A DNA stretch of 64,000 nt. It comes from Capsaspora owczarzaki ATCC 30864. Its lineage: Eukaryota > Opisthokonta > Filasterea. Of the stretch, positions 36,984 through 49,800 are shown piece by piece (position 1 is the first letter of the stretch; each line of letters opens with the position of its first letter). The notes under the pieces are model-generated. The model worked only from the letters and a program-made list of their open reading frames with translations, had not been told where the DNA came from and made no database searches. Made by a program: the position numbers and the translations under genes. The stretch spans positions 1,557,208 to 1,621,207 of the forward strand of contig NW_011887293.1 in NCBI RefSeq assembly GCF_000151315.2. The letters are read 5' to 3'.

Positions 36984-39189
36984 TCAGCCCGAATGATCTA
37001 CGTTGGCATAATTGGTGGACCCCTCTGGGTTCTCAGGTTTTTTCGGGCGGTTGGGGGAAAGGTCATCGTATACGGGCGCGGAGGACTCGTAGACGGGCTC
37101 TGCTGCTGGCACCGTATCCGTCGTCGAGCCCATCATCGACGCGTAAGCGGACGATGGCTCCGTGCGACCCACCAAGTGATCATATGTCTGCGTGTGCGCG
37201 GAATCTTGCGAGGGGTCGAATGTGGGATTGTGGAAGAGCACGGGCGGGACGTTCGTCATGGGGTGGATTTGATCGTACACCTCCTGATCTGCAATCTCGG
37301 CTGTTGCGGCTGCTTTGCGATTGTTGCGGTTGAGGGCACGCACAACAAGAATCAAAATCAGAATGCCAATAAACGCGATGGGAATGACGACCGCCGCTGG
37401 CAGCCAGACTGGCAGGCTGTCCGATGCAGCTGCAGCCGCCGAGGCCGCAGATGCGTACGCAGCAGACGCCAGCGAAGTCTCGACGGCATGCGCAGACGAG
37501 GCAGACGATGCCTGTGATGCGGCGCTGGCAGCGGAGGATTGATGCGCGAGCACCGTTGCAATGCTGTCGAGAGACTGGCGCGACTCGGAGGCAACGACCG
37601 CGGCGACGGACGAGGCAGACGAGGCCGCTTCTGCAGCCGCATCCGACGCAGACGAGGCAGCCACGACAGCGGCAGACGAGGCCGACGAGGCAGCCACTGC
37701 AGCCACAGAGGTCGAAGCGCTCGCCGCCGATGCAGCTGCGACGGAGGCCACAGTCGCCACTGATGCAACGCTCGTGCTGGCAACCGATGCAGACGAGGCA
37801 GCGCTGGCCAACCCAGCCGACGCCGATGAAGCGGTTGCTGCCGAATAGAGACAGTTGCTCCCGACAAGACTGTAGCCGCTGTAGCAGGTGGAACAAACTG
37901 TCGCGCTCGTGCAAGACAGGCAGTTTGCTGGGCAGCAATTAGACGAGCTGCGGGTGTTGCCAAAGCAAGTGGAGCATGCCGGATCGCAAGCTGCATGGGG
38001 AGAGGCAACAGCCAACAAGTCAGCGCGCAGCTCTTTTGGTACACAGTCCTCATGCAATGACTTACGCCGAATGACGTTCGATGTATCTTTGAAAGTGCTT
38101 GGAGGAGTGCCAACAAACAAGTTGGAAGTAAAATCAACGCTCAAGGTCGTAAGCAGCCCTTTGAACAGCCCAGGCGGCAGGGTTGTGAGGTTGTTATTGT
38201 TGAGAGCTCTGGTGCAAAACGCGCGATGGTAAGCATTGGTTTTCACAGGTTTCGATCGAGGAGCGAGATGGCAAGCCAAAGAAAAACAAAAACAAAAAAA
38301 AAAAAAAACTGCTGGGTTCAGGACTCTTACAGCGTGGCCAACTTGGTTAAGCCTGTAAACGCAGTGGGCGAAATGGAGGTGATTTGGTTACCATCCAGCT
38401 TCCTGTCGCAATGTCGACGTTGTCGTTAGTGCTTTTTTTTTTTTTCCCTCACAAACGAAATTGTCAAACTACAAAGGTGACGTACAAGGTAACAAGGTTG
38501 GGATACGACGTGGCGCCTCCCATCGCAGGAACAGTGGTGATTCGATTGGTGCTCAACCACCTGTGGGCGAAGAAGCGAAGGTCGGTGAGAACAACTCAGT
38601 GAGGGCAACTCTCACCTCCGAAAACTTTTTACGAGTAGCTGCATACATGATCTGCAAATTAGCCGGAAGACCCCAACTAGCAATGGTGCTAATATCGATG
38701 ATAGCATTCTTGTCCAAGTATCTGTCATGCGCGTGGTCAGAAGGACAAAGTCAGACACTCAAGTTTTTCATGGTGCAAGTTTCGAACAGCCACGTACAGT
38801 TCTGTAAAGTAGGTGCCCGAGCCGGAAATGCTCAAAAGTCCACTAAACGCGTTGGCGGCAATGAACGAGAGCGGGTTGCAACACATGTAGCTACGGATTG
38901 TGGAGTTGAACGACACAGCGGGAAATGAGCGCCAAATTCAAAGCTTCGCCTCCCCTCTGCCTCATGCTGCCATCTCGCTCCAAAGTTCGGATTACATTGA
39001 CTTTGGATTCGGCAGAACCGTGGAATAATCAGGAATGGTCGTCAAACCATTGGTGCCGCAGTCAATCAGACCGTTGGAATTGCAAATGCACACACCGCCA
39101 TTACCACAGGCAGGTGCGGCGAACGCCGGGCTGATCAAGCATGCCAGTACCACTACCACGACACTCAGCAGGAGGACTTGGCGGGACAT
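36984..39189 (-). CDS. Leucine-rich-repeat transmembrane receptor-like protein with tyrosine-motif tail
   Basis: Exons: 39189-38996, 38890-38798, 38721-38647, 38560-38486, 38402-38331, 38208-38066 and 37990-36984, giving 552 aa. A signal peptide (LLLSVVVVVLACLISPAFA) is followed by a Cys-rich LRR cap and about six leucine-rich repeats (such as LDGNQITSISPTAFTGLTKL and LNNNNLTTLPPGLFKGL). Next come a Cys-rich CxxC block ending STCYSGYSLVGSNC, a long Ser/Ala stalk and one membrane helix at about 413-437 (VVIPIAFIGILILILVV). The 110-residue cytoplasmic tail has at least seven Tyr sites, including VYDQI, YDHL, YASM, VYESS, VYDDL and YANV, plus a Pro stretch. YANV fits the pYxN ligand of GRB2-type SH2 domains and YASM the YxxM of PI3K. 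The tail suggests a tyrosine-kinase substrate receptor. It is transcribed away from the receptor tyrosine kinase. No orthologue is recognised. Confidence 0.87.
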
Positions 39190-41659
39190 GCGTGTTTGAA
39201 TTTACTGTCAAAATTCCACGACAAAAACAGCAAAAAGCAAAAAGCAAAAAACAAAAAACACAAAACGGTAAGCTTTTTTTGAGATGCAAGCAGCGAAATT
39301 TCAATGAGACTGGACGACGCATCCACGTCTGCACCATACACTGGTTGACCCGATGCAACTGTTGCTGCAGGTTTGGTGGTATTGGGCGCAATCCATTGGT
39401 TGATTATATTTAGGCGCACTTTGTTTTTAAAAATCGTTTTGTTTTTGTTATCTGTTTTTGTATTTTTTGACATTTTTTGGCTTGCGCAATGTGGGCTTTG
39501 TGCCACGTTGTGGTCCTCCGCCGCAAGCATCTCACCTCTGCAGTTACTCTCGTTTTTCCCAATCCTCCCTCCTCTATCGTCCCCACACACGCTCCAGGTG
39601 CAAGATGTGTGTCACTTGGGAGCACACCCGTCGGCTGATTTTGCTAGAAAATGTTGTAATTATTATCAACTGTATTTTTTTTTTTTTTTTTTTTTATGGT
39701 TTTTGTGGTCGTTCTGTGTGATGCATTTTGGCTTGCACACACGAGTCAGCGTCGCGCTCTTCCTGTGCACAATAGTCCACGAGGGCGCCTTGCCAATCGC
39801 GTGCAATGCAGCGACAGGCCAGCCCCCACACACAGCCCACCTCTCCAACCAAACACAAGAGAGGGGACAGCGTTCGACGCATTCGCAACCGGGGAATTAG
39901 CGGCAGCCATTATTTGTGCAATGAGGCGCTATCGGCCGACCTGCTTTCTTTTTGCGTTTGGACTCATTTCCGCAATCTCGCTCGACCCTCTCTGCACGCA
40001 CCCCGCTCGCGAGAGGCAAGTGTCGCATTGCAGGATTGCATAGCAGACTGGCTTGGCTGCACAGTGCGCGCGCAAAGAGAGACAGAGAGACAGAGAGCGA
40101 GAGAGAGAGAGAGCGAGGGCGTGCTTTGGCGGGAACGGGTGATTGCGGGTTCCTCGTCATTCCACCGTTTTGCCGTTTCCCCTGGTCCCACTCGCTCAAT
40201 CGAGGAAGCATCTCATGGTAGTCGTGAACAGCGAAAAAGGACATACTCGCACACACAGCGTGCGAGAGAGCGAGAGAGCGCGCGTTCGAGGGAAAGCATG
40301 GACTTGAAGCGGGTTTCACATTGCCAGCCCCTTCCTGCCTGCCTTGCCTCCCCCCCCCTCTGTTCCCCACCAGAGGAGGCAAACTAAGTGGGAATATGAC
40401 GATCTTCTTACTGTTGCAAGCGGGTCAAGCAGAAGAGCAGAGAAACAAAAGATACAAAGAAAACGACAGGAAACAAAAAGAAGAGAAAACAAAAACAAAA
40501 ACAAAGACTGTTTGAATACAATGAGCTGTAACAGTCAGAAAGGCGGACACCAGAAGCTGAATAGTCACTCTGGTCAGCATTCGCATTGAAAAGGATGCTC
40601 ATTGAATCGAAGGATGGATGCGGTGTGCTCGAATGACAACCAAAATGACGGAAACTACAGAAACAACAACTCAATTCTGTGACGCGAACAACGCCTCGGT
40701 TTCCCATTGTCCTTTTCCCGCATTCACGTTCGACCAATACCGGGCCAATCCTGCATCAATCATCGTGGTGGAGGCGCAACCATACATGCACGTTTTCCTG
40801 CTTGGGAAAAGCCTTGGGAAAAGGGTGCCATTTTGGTCTTTGGAATATAGCCGAAATTTGCGCCGTTCTGTTTGATTCTTCAACCTGCGGTAACGACAGA
40901 GTCACAAACAAATAAAAAGGTCGACTTCCGACATGAAACAGGCCAATCGTCAGCAATTTGCTCTTTTTTTTGGGGGGGGGGGAAACGCGGACGCGAACGT
41001 GGATAAAGCGGGGAGTGGCTGTGTCACCGAATTGAGATTTCCCACGCTTTGGCTCCGTCGTCAGGGGGGCGAACGGCAGAAAAGCTCGCATTCGTGCGTC
41101 AGACTGAAGCTCGAACAAGATACATTGAAGGCTCGTCTTCCAAACCACAGTACGGCAACGCAGATGTTGGTGCTGCGACTGCTTACCTGTTTCTATCGAG
41201 CAACGTTTCAGCTCAGCGCTCGTGCAACGTGCTAGATTGTTCCCATTATTTGTCCGGTTTTTGATGATTTTAGCATATTTTTTTTTGGTTACATTTTCAT
41301 GACTCCGCCGCCTATCTCGTTCGCACCTCGTTGCGTCCCGCTCCTGCGTCTCACGTTGGGTGTACTGAGCTCTGTTCGACGTTCGGGCCTTTCGCTGTTC
41401 TTCTGCCACGAAAACCAGTGATTTGTGAACAATCCTTTTGATCGGATCATTGCGGCTGAATGGAATGGGTGAATCAGCTTGAAGAGTTTCAGTGTTGCAG
41501 AATTCCAGACAGAACCCCACAAACCCCACCTCCCCGACGAGCGAGGCGTTGTGTGCTTTCATATCAGTCGACACAGGTGCATTGAACGGAGACAAGCTCG
41601 TCTCTGCGCCTTGTTGTTATGATCTGATCTGATTTTGTCACATTTTTCACCCAGTCGTG

Positions 41660-41693
<34 letters not shown>

Positions 41694-41978
41694 AGTATGT
41701 GTTTGTGGTTTTGCCCATTTTTTTTTGTTTGTTTGCTCTTCCCCGGATGCCTGCTTTGCGTCGTTGTCTTTCATTCCGCTCATCCCTCTTCACTCACTTT
41801 ATTTCCCTACCTACCGTTTCGTCCGCTGGCTGCTCTGGAACAGATCCTCTCGGTTTTCAACGTGATCACGCATTTGTAACAAGTTCTCGCCGCCGCAAGT
41901 TTTTTTTTTTTTTTTCTCTTTTCTGCGGTCCGAGCTCGCTTCCTTTTCTTCGTTTCGGGCATCCCACACCAAGGCACC
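39190..41978. promoter_or_regulatory. 2.8-kb divergent intergenic region between the LRR receptor and the receptor tyrosine kinase
   Basis: Start codons of two receptor genes face away from each other across this region. It holds T tracts (39677, 41661), a GAGA/GACA-rich stretch at 40075-40118 and a G tract at 40971. The 280-residue open frame at 40756-41595 (-) has no family motif and Arg/Lys-rich low-information sequence, so I do not call it a gene. It is long for this compact genome, so shared distal regulation or an unrecognised RNA is possible. Confidence 0.45.
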
Positions 41979-44900
41979 ATGGCTCCGCACCGACCCTTGA
42001 CCGTCCTGCGCCGACCTGTCGTCGCCGTCCTTGTTGCTGCCCTGGCCCTTGTGCTCTTCCCTCAGCACTCGGCTTATTCTAGTGAGTTGATTCATTTTTT
42101 TTTTTTCGTCTCTTCGCTTCCATCGCCGTCTCCCACGCTGCTCCCTCCCTGCGTGTCTCGGCGCCCTGCCCCCACTCGTGCTTCCGGGTCGCACTGCTTT
42201 TACATCGCTCTTTGTGCATCGCTGGCTGCCTGCCGTGCGATCATGCGTGATTACGTCGTGATGGCCACTCTTCTTTCCATTTCTGGCGAGGTCGCTCTTT
42301 TTTTCCCCTTTGAGAGCGTTTTTCCATTCATTGGCTGACCCATCCATCCATCTGACATCCCAACCTCACAAGCTCAGAAACAAACAAAAAAAGCAACCAA
42401 CACAAAGTGACTACTTTTTCACGCCAACTGGAAGCTTGTTGGTGCCAAAAGTCTCACGATTCTGACTTTTTTTTTTTTTTTTTTTTTTTTCCCCCGCTTC
42501 CTTTTCCTCTTTTCACCTCATTCCTTTTCCTCAGATGCCGTGGGCATTATATGCCCTGTTCAACCCGCCCGACGAGTCGCGGGCTGCGGCGAAACGCTCG
42601 AATTGATCCTGAACGTCAACTCGGTCACGACACATTCGATTGAAATTGCTTGGACAATGTTCGCTCCCACTGGAACCAGCGAGTACCAGGTCTATCGCGA
42701 CGGCACCTTTATTCAGTCTGTCAGTATTGGCACATTCTCGTACAATGACACTGGCCTCGCGCTTGGAACAACCTACTCCTACGTCGTCCAGGCCTTCAAT
42801 GACGGCGGCCAACCGGTACGACGCGTCATTGCCGTCGGAGGCTCCATGTCCAGCAACTCGGTCACCCAGCAGACGGCCTACAACCCGGCCTTGAACAGTT
42901 CCAGCCTCGCGTTGTCCCCTTCCAGCTCCTGGTCGATTTCCATGAGCTGGTCGTCGATCGTCGTTGATTCGGGTGATACGTTCAGCCTCACTCCTGACAT
43001 GACCTACACGGTCGCGTACGCCCCGTCCACCAATCCGGCCCAGCTCCTGGCCTTCAGTCTGAAGAACGAATCCTGCGTGCTGACCAACCTGCAGCCCGCG
43101 ACCGCTTATCAGGTGGTTCTCACTGTCGCTAACGGGCTTGGCGGCACAACCACGCTGAGCAGCACTGCGATGACCATGGATGAGGTTGCGCTCAGCGCAC
43201 CCCTTCGCGTCGGCTCCAACACGCCTACCTTCTCTATGCTTGAGCAAACGAGGGTGCTTGTCTCGTGGGGCAACGTGTTTGCACCTCAGCAGCCAAACTC
43301 CTTCCCAGTCACCTACGTGCTCACGCGCACGTCTGGCGCCACCACTGCGCAAATGACGTTGAATGCCACGACTGATTCTGCTTTCTACGCCACCGGGCTG
43401 AGTTTGTACACGTCCTACACCTTCTCTGTGACTGCCACCCAGAACGGCTTGACTTCGGTCAGCGCCAGCGCCGTCGTCATGACTCCCGCTGGCACTCCCG
43501 TTCTCGCTGGAGCCACGAGTTCCACGCGTTACGTGAAGGGTGTTCTGTTCACTTGGCCCAATCCTGGTGTCACTCCGAACGGACCCACGGTCTCGCCAGC
43601 CACCATGCAGGTTTCGACCAACTTTGGCACGTCCTGGACCAACGTGACCACCAATGCACTCAACCTGACCACAACCACTTACACGACGCTCTCCTGCATG
43701 CGCCGCTATGTCAACGCTGCCAACTTTGTCTCCCTTGCCCAAACAGTCTCGGCTTATCCCTATTCGTGGGAGCCCACCTTTGACAGCTTGTTTTGGAGCT
43801 CCCTTGCCTCGCGCGGCTCCACTTGGTTGAACTTTACTTGGTCTGCGGCGACCCCCAACGGACCTGGCCCTGTCAAATACCGGGTTGTTCAGCTGCCGTC
43901 GACCACTGTTGTTGATTATACGTCGCCGCTCAGCTCGACGTGGTACAATGTCACTGGTCTGACTCCTTACACGAGCTACACGTTCACTGTGACTGCGCGC
44001 AACCAAAATAGCAACGAGTCAGCTGTCCAAACCACCGCCGCGCTCACCACTCTTCCCGATGTCCCCGTTTGGATTGGCGCGCCAACAACCGCTCCGACCG
44101 CGACTGCTCAGTCGCTTAGTTTCGCGTGGAGTGGCTTGCTGAACTGGCGAGGGCCACCCGGCTCCTACAATTGGGTCATTTCCCCAGCTCCCTTTTACGG
44201 CAGTAGTACTGGCTCGACCTTGCAGCCCTCCTTGACTGTGCCGTACCTGGAACCTTACACCCAGTACACTCTCACGTTGAACGCAACTCAAAGTGCCGTG
44301 TCGGGCAGACGCGCCACTGCTGCCCCCTTCACGTCCATCCCCTACATTTTCCAAGCAACGACCTTGGCCGGTGAGCCGGGCTGGGACGCCAACGGCATCC
44401 TGGTTTCGGCTGGATCAACCGTCATTTCCACTCGGTACGTTGCTGTGACGCTGACGTGGACGAACGCGGTCGAGGCTGGCACACCGCTCTTCACGTGCAA
44501 TTTGACCGCGACGCCCGCGTACAACATGTCGACCATCCCCATTCTTTCCGACTCGACCGTCACAACCGCCACAATGCTCTTCCACATGAACACCACAGTC
44601 ACCTTCACCTTGTCCGTCACCAACCAAGTCGGCAAATCGGCAACCACTGTCGTGCTTTTCTTCACCCCCGACTTGAGCGGCTCATTGTCGCTGAGCAAAA
44701 AACACGCGGCCACTTCAGCGTCACTGAGGGAACAGACGAACACGTTTGCATCCTCTGCCAGCAGCAAGTCCTCGGCTGTTGCCACCTCCACGCACGCGAC
44801 GGGCAGGCCTGGCGTGGGCACGTCTCCTTCGACTGGTTCTGGCGGGATTCCGCTGGCTGCCATTGCTGGCGCCATTGCCGGTATTGTTGTGCTGGCGATT

Positions 44901-46702
44901 GTGATTGCCATTCTGGTGGTGCGTCGCCGCCGCAGGCGACAGCCCAACGCTCGTCGTGGCCAGGCGAAGGGATCGGTCGCCGAGTTGTTGCCCATGCATG
45001 ACTCGGCATTGGTGGCCATCCGTGCACCCGCCGCGGGCGCGCGCAAAGAGCCCACCAGTACCACCGCCCAGCAGCAGGCGCACGACCACGATCACTACCA
45101 TGTCTACGCTCAGAACAACGACAGCCACCACAACGAAGAAGTGTATGCTGCTCCCGGCCCTTCGACCAACTCCAACCGTCCGCGCGAGTCCGTCGTGTAC
45201 GAAGGCACTGGATCCGTCTACTATAGCCAGGCGGACAAGGCCGGCAACAAAACCTCGCGCAACAACCCACGCGATTCCTCAGTGTACACAACGACCAGCC
45301 CCGAGTACGCCCAAATGGATGGAAGCAGCACCATGTACGAGACGGCCAATCCGATTTACAGCTCTGCCGATTTGCTCCCCGGTGCGAGACCTGCCATCTC
45401 GACCGCGGCTTACAAGCAAACCTCTGGCGCTCGCCACCGAGACTCGAACATTTACGCGACCACGTCCACCCCCGCCCTTTCCGGCCCTGATGGCGGCGCA
45501 GATGAAGAGTACCGCGAAATCGAAGGCACTCGAGGCGAATACTACTACGGCAACGCCAATGCTCGAATCTACGGCACGGCCTCGACCACGGCCAAGACCA
45601 TTCGAGGTGCTCTCAAGCTCGGACGGACGCTCGGCTCTGGCGCATTTGGCATGGTTCATCTTGGCACACTGGCGGCCAGTGGCCTGCCCAGGGACAGCGA
45701 GCATCTCATTCCTGCTGGCCAAACGAGCCTCCAAGTGGCCGTCAAGCTGCTGCAGGAGGACGCAGACGAAAAATCGCGTCGCGATTTTGATTCCGAGGCT
45801 GCCATGATGAGCCAGTTCTCGCATCCCAACATTGTGCTCGCGATTGCCGCTCTTGTCGAAGAAACGCCCCACATGCTCTTGCTCGAGTTTTTGCCGTACG
45901 GCGACCTGCGAGAGCTCATGATCAAGTCCAAGTCGGCGCTGATTGCCTGGAAGCTGCCCGAGTTTTCGCACGTGCTTGCTCAAATTGCCTCCGGCATGGT
46001 CTACCTCGAGTCTGTTCGCTTTGTGCACCGCGATCTGGCGGCACGCAACTGCCTCGTTGGTCCTGACCTGACTGTCAAGATTTCTGATTTCGGGCTCTCG
46101 CGTGTGCTGGAGGAGGATTCCGACTACTACCGCGTCCAAACGAAAGGCCGTCTGCCCGTCAAGGTAACAACAACATTAACAACATTTGCGTTATGTTGCA
46201 GATGGAGTGCTGTTGTAATGCACAGGACTGACGATAATTTTTGTGTTTTTTTTTTTTTTGTTTTTCCCCCCCCCCCTTTGTAGTGGATGTCGATCGAATC
46301 GCTGGTCTTCCGCACATTTACAACTCAGTCCGACGTGTGGGCCTTTGGCATTGTTGCTTGTGAGTTTTTTTTTTAGTTTTGCGCGTTTCGCGGCTTTTGG
46401 GTTGGATCGTTGCTCAACCCGACATGTCTTGTTTATCATGTTATTTTATTGCAGGGGAGGTCTTCTCATACGGCAACACGCCCTATCCTCAAATCGCACC
46501 CATCGACATGGCTGTGCACCTCGAGAACGGCGGTCGTCTTGGTTGCCCCGACAGCTGCCCGCCAGATCTCTTCCAAACCGTCGCTCAATGCTGGGACTTT
46601 GACCCTGCCAACCGTCCTCGGTTCCAAGACCTGGCCGACACTTTTGCGGCTCTTGTTGGCAGTGATGTGCGCGACATTGGTGCACGCCTTGCTCAGAAGT
46701 AG
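41979..46702 (+). CDS. Receptor tyrosine kinase with fibronectin-III ectodomain
   Basis: Exons 41979-42081, 42535-46163, 46284-46359 and 46455-46702 give 1,351 aa. Exon 1 encodes the signal peptide. The ectodomain holds roughly seven to eight fibronectin-III-like modules, recognisable by repeated YTSYTFTVTA-type strands and many N-glycosylation sites. One helix spans about 804-828 (AAIAGAIAGIVVLAIVIAIL), followed by a run of Arg. The long juxtamembrane region to about 1060 is full of Tyr motifs (VYEGTG, VYYSQ, VYTTT, EYAQM, IYSSAD, EYREIEG). The kinase domain is complete: GSGAFGMV, VAVKLL, HRDLAARN, DFG, an activation loop with SDYYRVQTKGRLPVKWMS, and [21 protein letters not shown]. All catalytic residues are intact. 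HRDLAARN and PVKW mark a true tyrosine kinase. The kinase C-lobe is split by two introns while everything before it sits in one exon. The ligand is unknown. Confidence 0.93.
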
Positions 46703-46893
46703 TCGTCCGTGTTTTTTTTTTTTTCTGTTTTGCTTTGTTTGTTTGTTTGCGTGTCCCCCCCCCCGTCTCCATTTTAGCTGTTCATTAGTATTGNNNNNNN
46801 NNNNNNNNNNNNNNNNNNNNNNNNNNNNNNNNNNNNNNNNNNNNNNNNNNNNNNNNNNNNNNNNNNNNNNNNNNNNNNNNNNNNNNNNNNNNN
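46703..46893. other. 3' flank of the kinase and 100-base assembly gap (46794-46893)
   Basis: A run of exactly 100 N starts 91 bases after the kinase stop and directly precedes an open reading frame. The round length suggests a placeholder of unknown size. A C homopolymer lies just before it. Confidence 0.97.
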
Positions 46894-49800
46894 CTCGACG
46901 CTGTGGAGCCGTCACGTCGTCCCGCTCGGACGGACAAGGAGCGATGGCTGCGCGCCACCTCCGCAGTCACCGGCGCGAGTCGGGATCGGCTCAAGTACTC
47001 GCCATCGCCAGACGTCAAGGCGGCTGCCAACTTGCCCGTGTTTGTGCAGCGCGAGTTGCCCAATCAGTGGGAGCAGCTGCTTCCTGCGCTCGACAACTTT
47101 GTTCTCATGCACCGCGATGTGGAGCGGACTCGTATTTTTGAGCTGCTCAAGCTGACCGATCAGCTGGCTGCCCGTCAGACGCCGCGACGCCTCGCACTAT
47201 TGCGCTCTCTCCTGAAAACCCTCAAGCATCACCAGGCAACGGTTCCCACGTCGTCCATTTTCGGTGTGCAGTTTGCTGGTGTGATGGAAGCGCTTCGGTC
47301 CCTCCCTCTGGCCAGACGCAGTCCCGCGCTGCGACGCGCCATCTCGCGACTGGCGCACCAGCCCGCCGTCATTGAAATGGCAGCTGCTGCCAACATTGAG
47401 CCGGCTCATTCTGCCAAAACCCTCCGTATGGCCGTCGATATGGTTCTCGGCAACGTCCGCCAAGTCCAGCAAATGCTGCGGGCGCCCTTGTCGGTCGTTC
47501 AAAAGCGCTTGGCGGAACTGCAGGGCAAGCCCCGCACTGCCACTTTTGCGAAATGCGACGAAATCTTTGCCATGCTCCCGAGTAGTGCTGTTGTCGCGCA
47601 TGTGATGCAACGTCTGACGGAAGGAGGCATGTTCAAGGTTGCCATCGATCTGCACGATGCGTTTGTTTCCACGTTCGCCAGCGTGACCGCCCTGGCCGCC
47701 TCCACGCACAACCAATCCAAGACTGCACTGTTGAAATTTTCGACACAGCAAGAAGCCTGCGGTTTGGCGATGGACATGAAGACTGCCATCAAGGTCCGTC
47801 GCGCCACCGACCTGCTGCAGACTTCGACCGACCGTCTCAAGTTTATGCTTGCGAGCGCACCCACGAACGAGTTGCTCACGCCGCTGCTCGTTGCGCTGGG
47901 CCATGCTCAAGACGCGTCCCGTGTCATGGTCGAGCTCACACGCTACCGCACCTTGTTCAAAGCCGAGCCGCGCATGCATCTGGAGGCTGCTGCTGCGCTT
48001 GCCCTTGGCGGCACGCCTGTGCGCCAAGCCCTGGAGGTCCTCCCTTCTTTGCAAGCCCTCACCTCGTCGACCGAGTTGGTTCTCAGCTTGCTACGCTGCG
48101 CGGTGCGAGAGCACGACTTGGATTCCTGCGCCCGCATCATTCAGGGTTCAGGACTGGTCCAACTGTTGGAGACGGCATCCACCCGTTCTGATTTGGAAAC
48201 CATCGCTTCAAGTCCCCCTCGCAACGATCTGACAGCCATCTCCCGTGCCATGCACGACATGCACCACGTTCGGAATGTGGACTATTTGCCGGGAAACGCT
48301 TCTACGAGCCCTTCGCGGCAAACATTGAGTGCGGCTGTTACCGAGGTCATTCGGGCCTTCCGCATGGCGCTCGCATACAGCGTCGAGGCAAAGCCTGCAA
48401 TGGCGTCGCATCCCGCTCTGGTCGCGATGAGCGAGGCTGAGCGTGAACTGTTTTCCTGCTTGCACAAGCTCACCGCACGAGCTCCCAACGCAGCCCAACA
48501 AGAGCAAAGTCCCGCAAGCGTCCACGCCCTGTTGCAGCTTTCCCTCTCCCCGCCCGTTCTCAGAGCCTTTGGTTCGGCACAAGCCAGCGAATTGCTCTTG
48601 ACGATGCCTCGCTCGGCGCTTTCACGGCTTGCAACCAGCTTTGTCGATATTTCCCCAGCCGCGGTCCAGCAACAGCTGGCCGATGCCGGCCTTCTTCCCG
48701 CGACGGTTGCTTTGCTCTATCACCAAGCTGGTCGCCTCATCGAGGAGTCGAGCCAAGCCGCTGCAGCGACCGTTGCCGGATTGAACGCCCGTCTCCATCA
48801 CCATCGTCCGCCGCAACAAGACACTTCCGCAATGGTCACGGCCATCTTCAGCCTTGTATCGACCTTGTACCACCAGTTTACTCCTTTGTCGTCACGCAAG
48901 GCGCGCACCACAGGCTCGTCGTTGCAAGCACATTTGCAAGACTCGGTTGCTTTCGCCACACTAGCGACATCCCTGCGCATGGTGATGGTCGCCGAATCTC
49001 GGCGGTTCCAGAGCGCTGTCTCGAGGAGCGCGGACGCGGCCCTGCGTCTCCCGCTTTCGTCGCTGTCGCCCAGCGCTATTGACACCCTTCTTCGTGAGGG
49101 TGGATCCGTCGAGCACTTGTTCTCGCCGATCGTGGATGGCGCAACGCTCGGACAGATTGTGCCCGCACCATCCGAGCAGAGCCAGCTGTTTGACGATTGT
49201 CAGCTCCCGCTCGAGCCCTGGCGCACCAACGCGCTGGCCTATCCGTCGCATCTCTTCCGCACTTCCTATGCCCTCGCTGCAGTCATGACTCGCACCATTC
49301 TTCCGCAAATTCATTGGCGCGTGGACGCTCACCGCCAAATGGCCAATACGATGATTGCCCTCCACGCCGACGCTGGAAGTGTTGTGACAGCCATCCGACT
49401 CACCATTTCCGCGCTGCGCGAGGGCGTGCAAGTGCAGCCGCACGCGTTTGCCGCCGTTCTGCGCGCGACAGCCACGGTTCCGAGCGCCAACCCCAATAGC
49501 CAACGACTTGCGGAAATTATTGTCACGCACATCTGGCCCTCCATGAATAACGCCATGCAGGATGTGCCGCATATGAGCCGGCCCTTTCTCTCCGCGGTGA
49601 CGTCGCCACGCTTCGACCAGCACGTGAGCACAACGAAGTCTTCTGTCGCGTCACCGCATCAGCCGATCGCTCCTCCGCTCGCTCATGCCGCCGCGCTCAG
49701 CCCCATCAAGGAAGCTGCAGCCGCGCCCTTCAACCAGACCGCCCGCACCGACACCGAGCCACGCCCCTTGTTGTCGTCGTTGGCGGCTGCGGGAGCGTCG

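Noticed and set aside
36993-37848. Plus-strand frames rich in Asp, Glu and Ala opposite the LRR receptor
   Set aside because: Mirror of the Ser/Ala stalk codons on the minus strand.
40756-41595. 280-residue minus-strand frame between the two receptors
   Set aside because: Lys/Arg/Asn-rich sequence without domain or repeat structure, with homopolymers inside. It looks like chance open sequence.
42531-44006. 491-residue frame antisense to the receptor tyrosine kinase
   Set aside because: Shadow of the GC-rich third codon positions of the kinase exon; Gly/Arg/His-rich with no motif.
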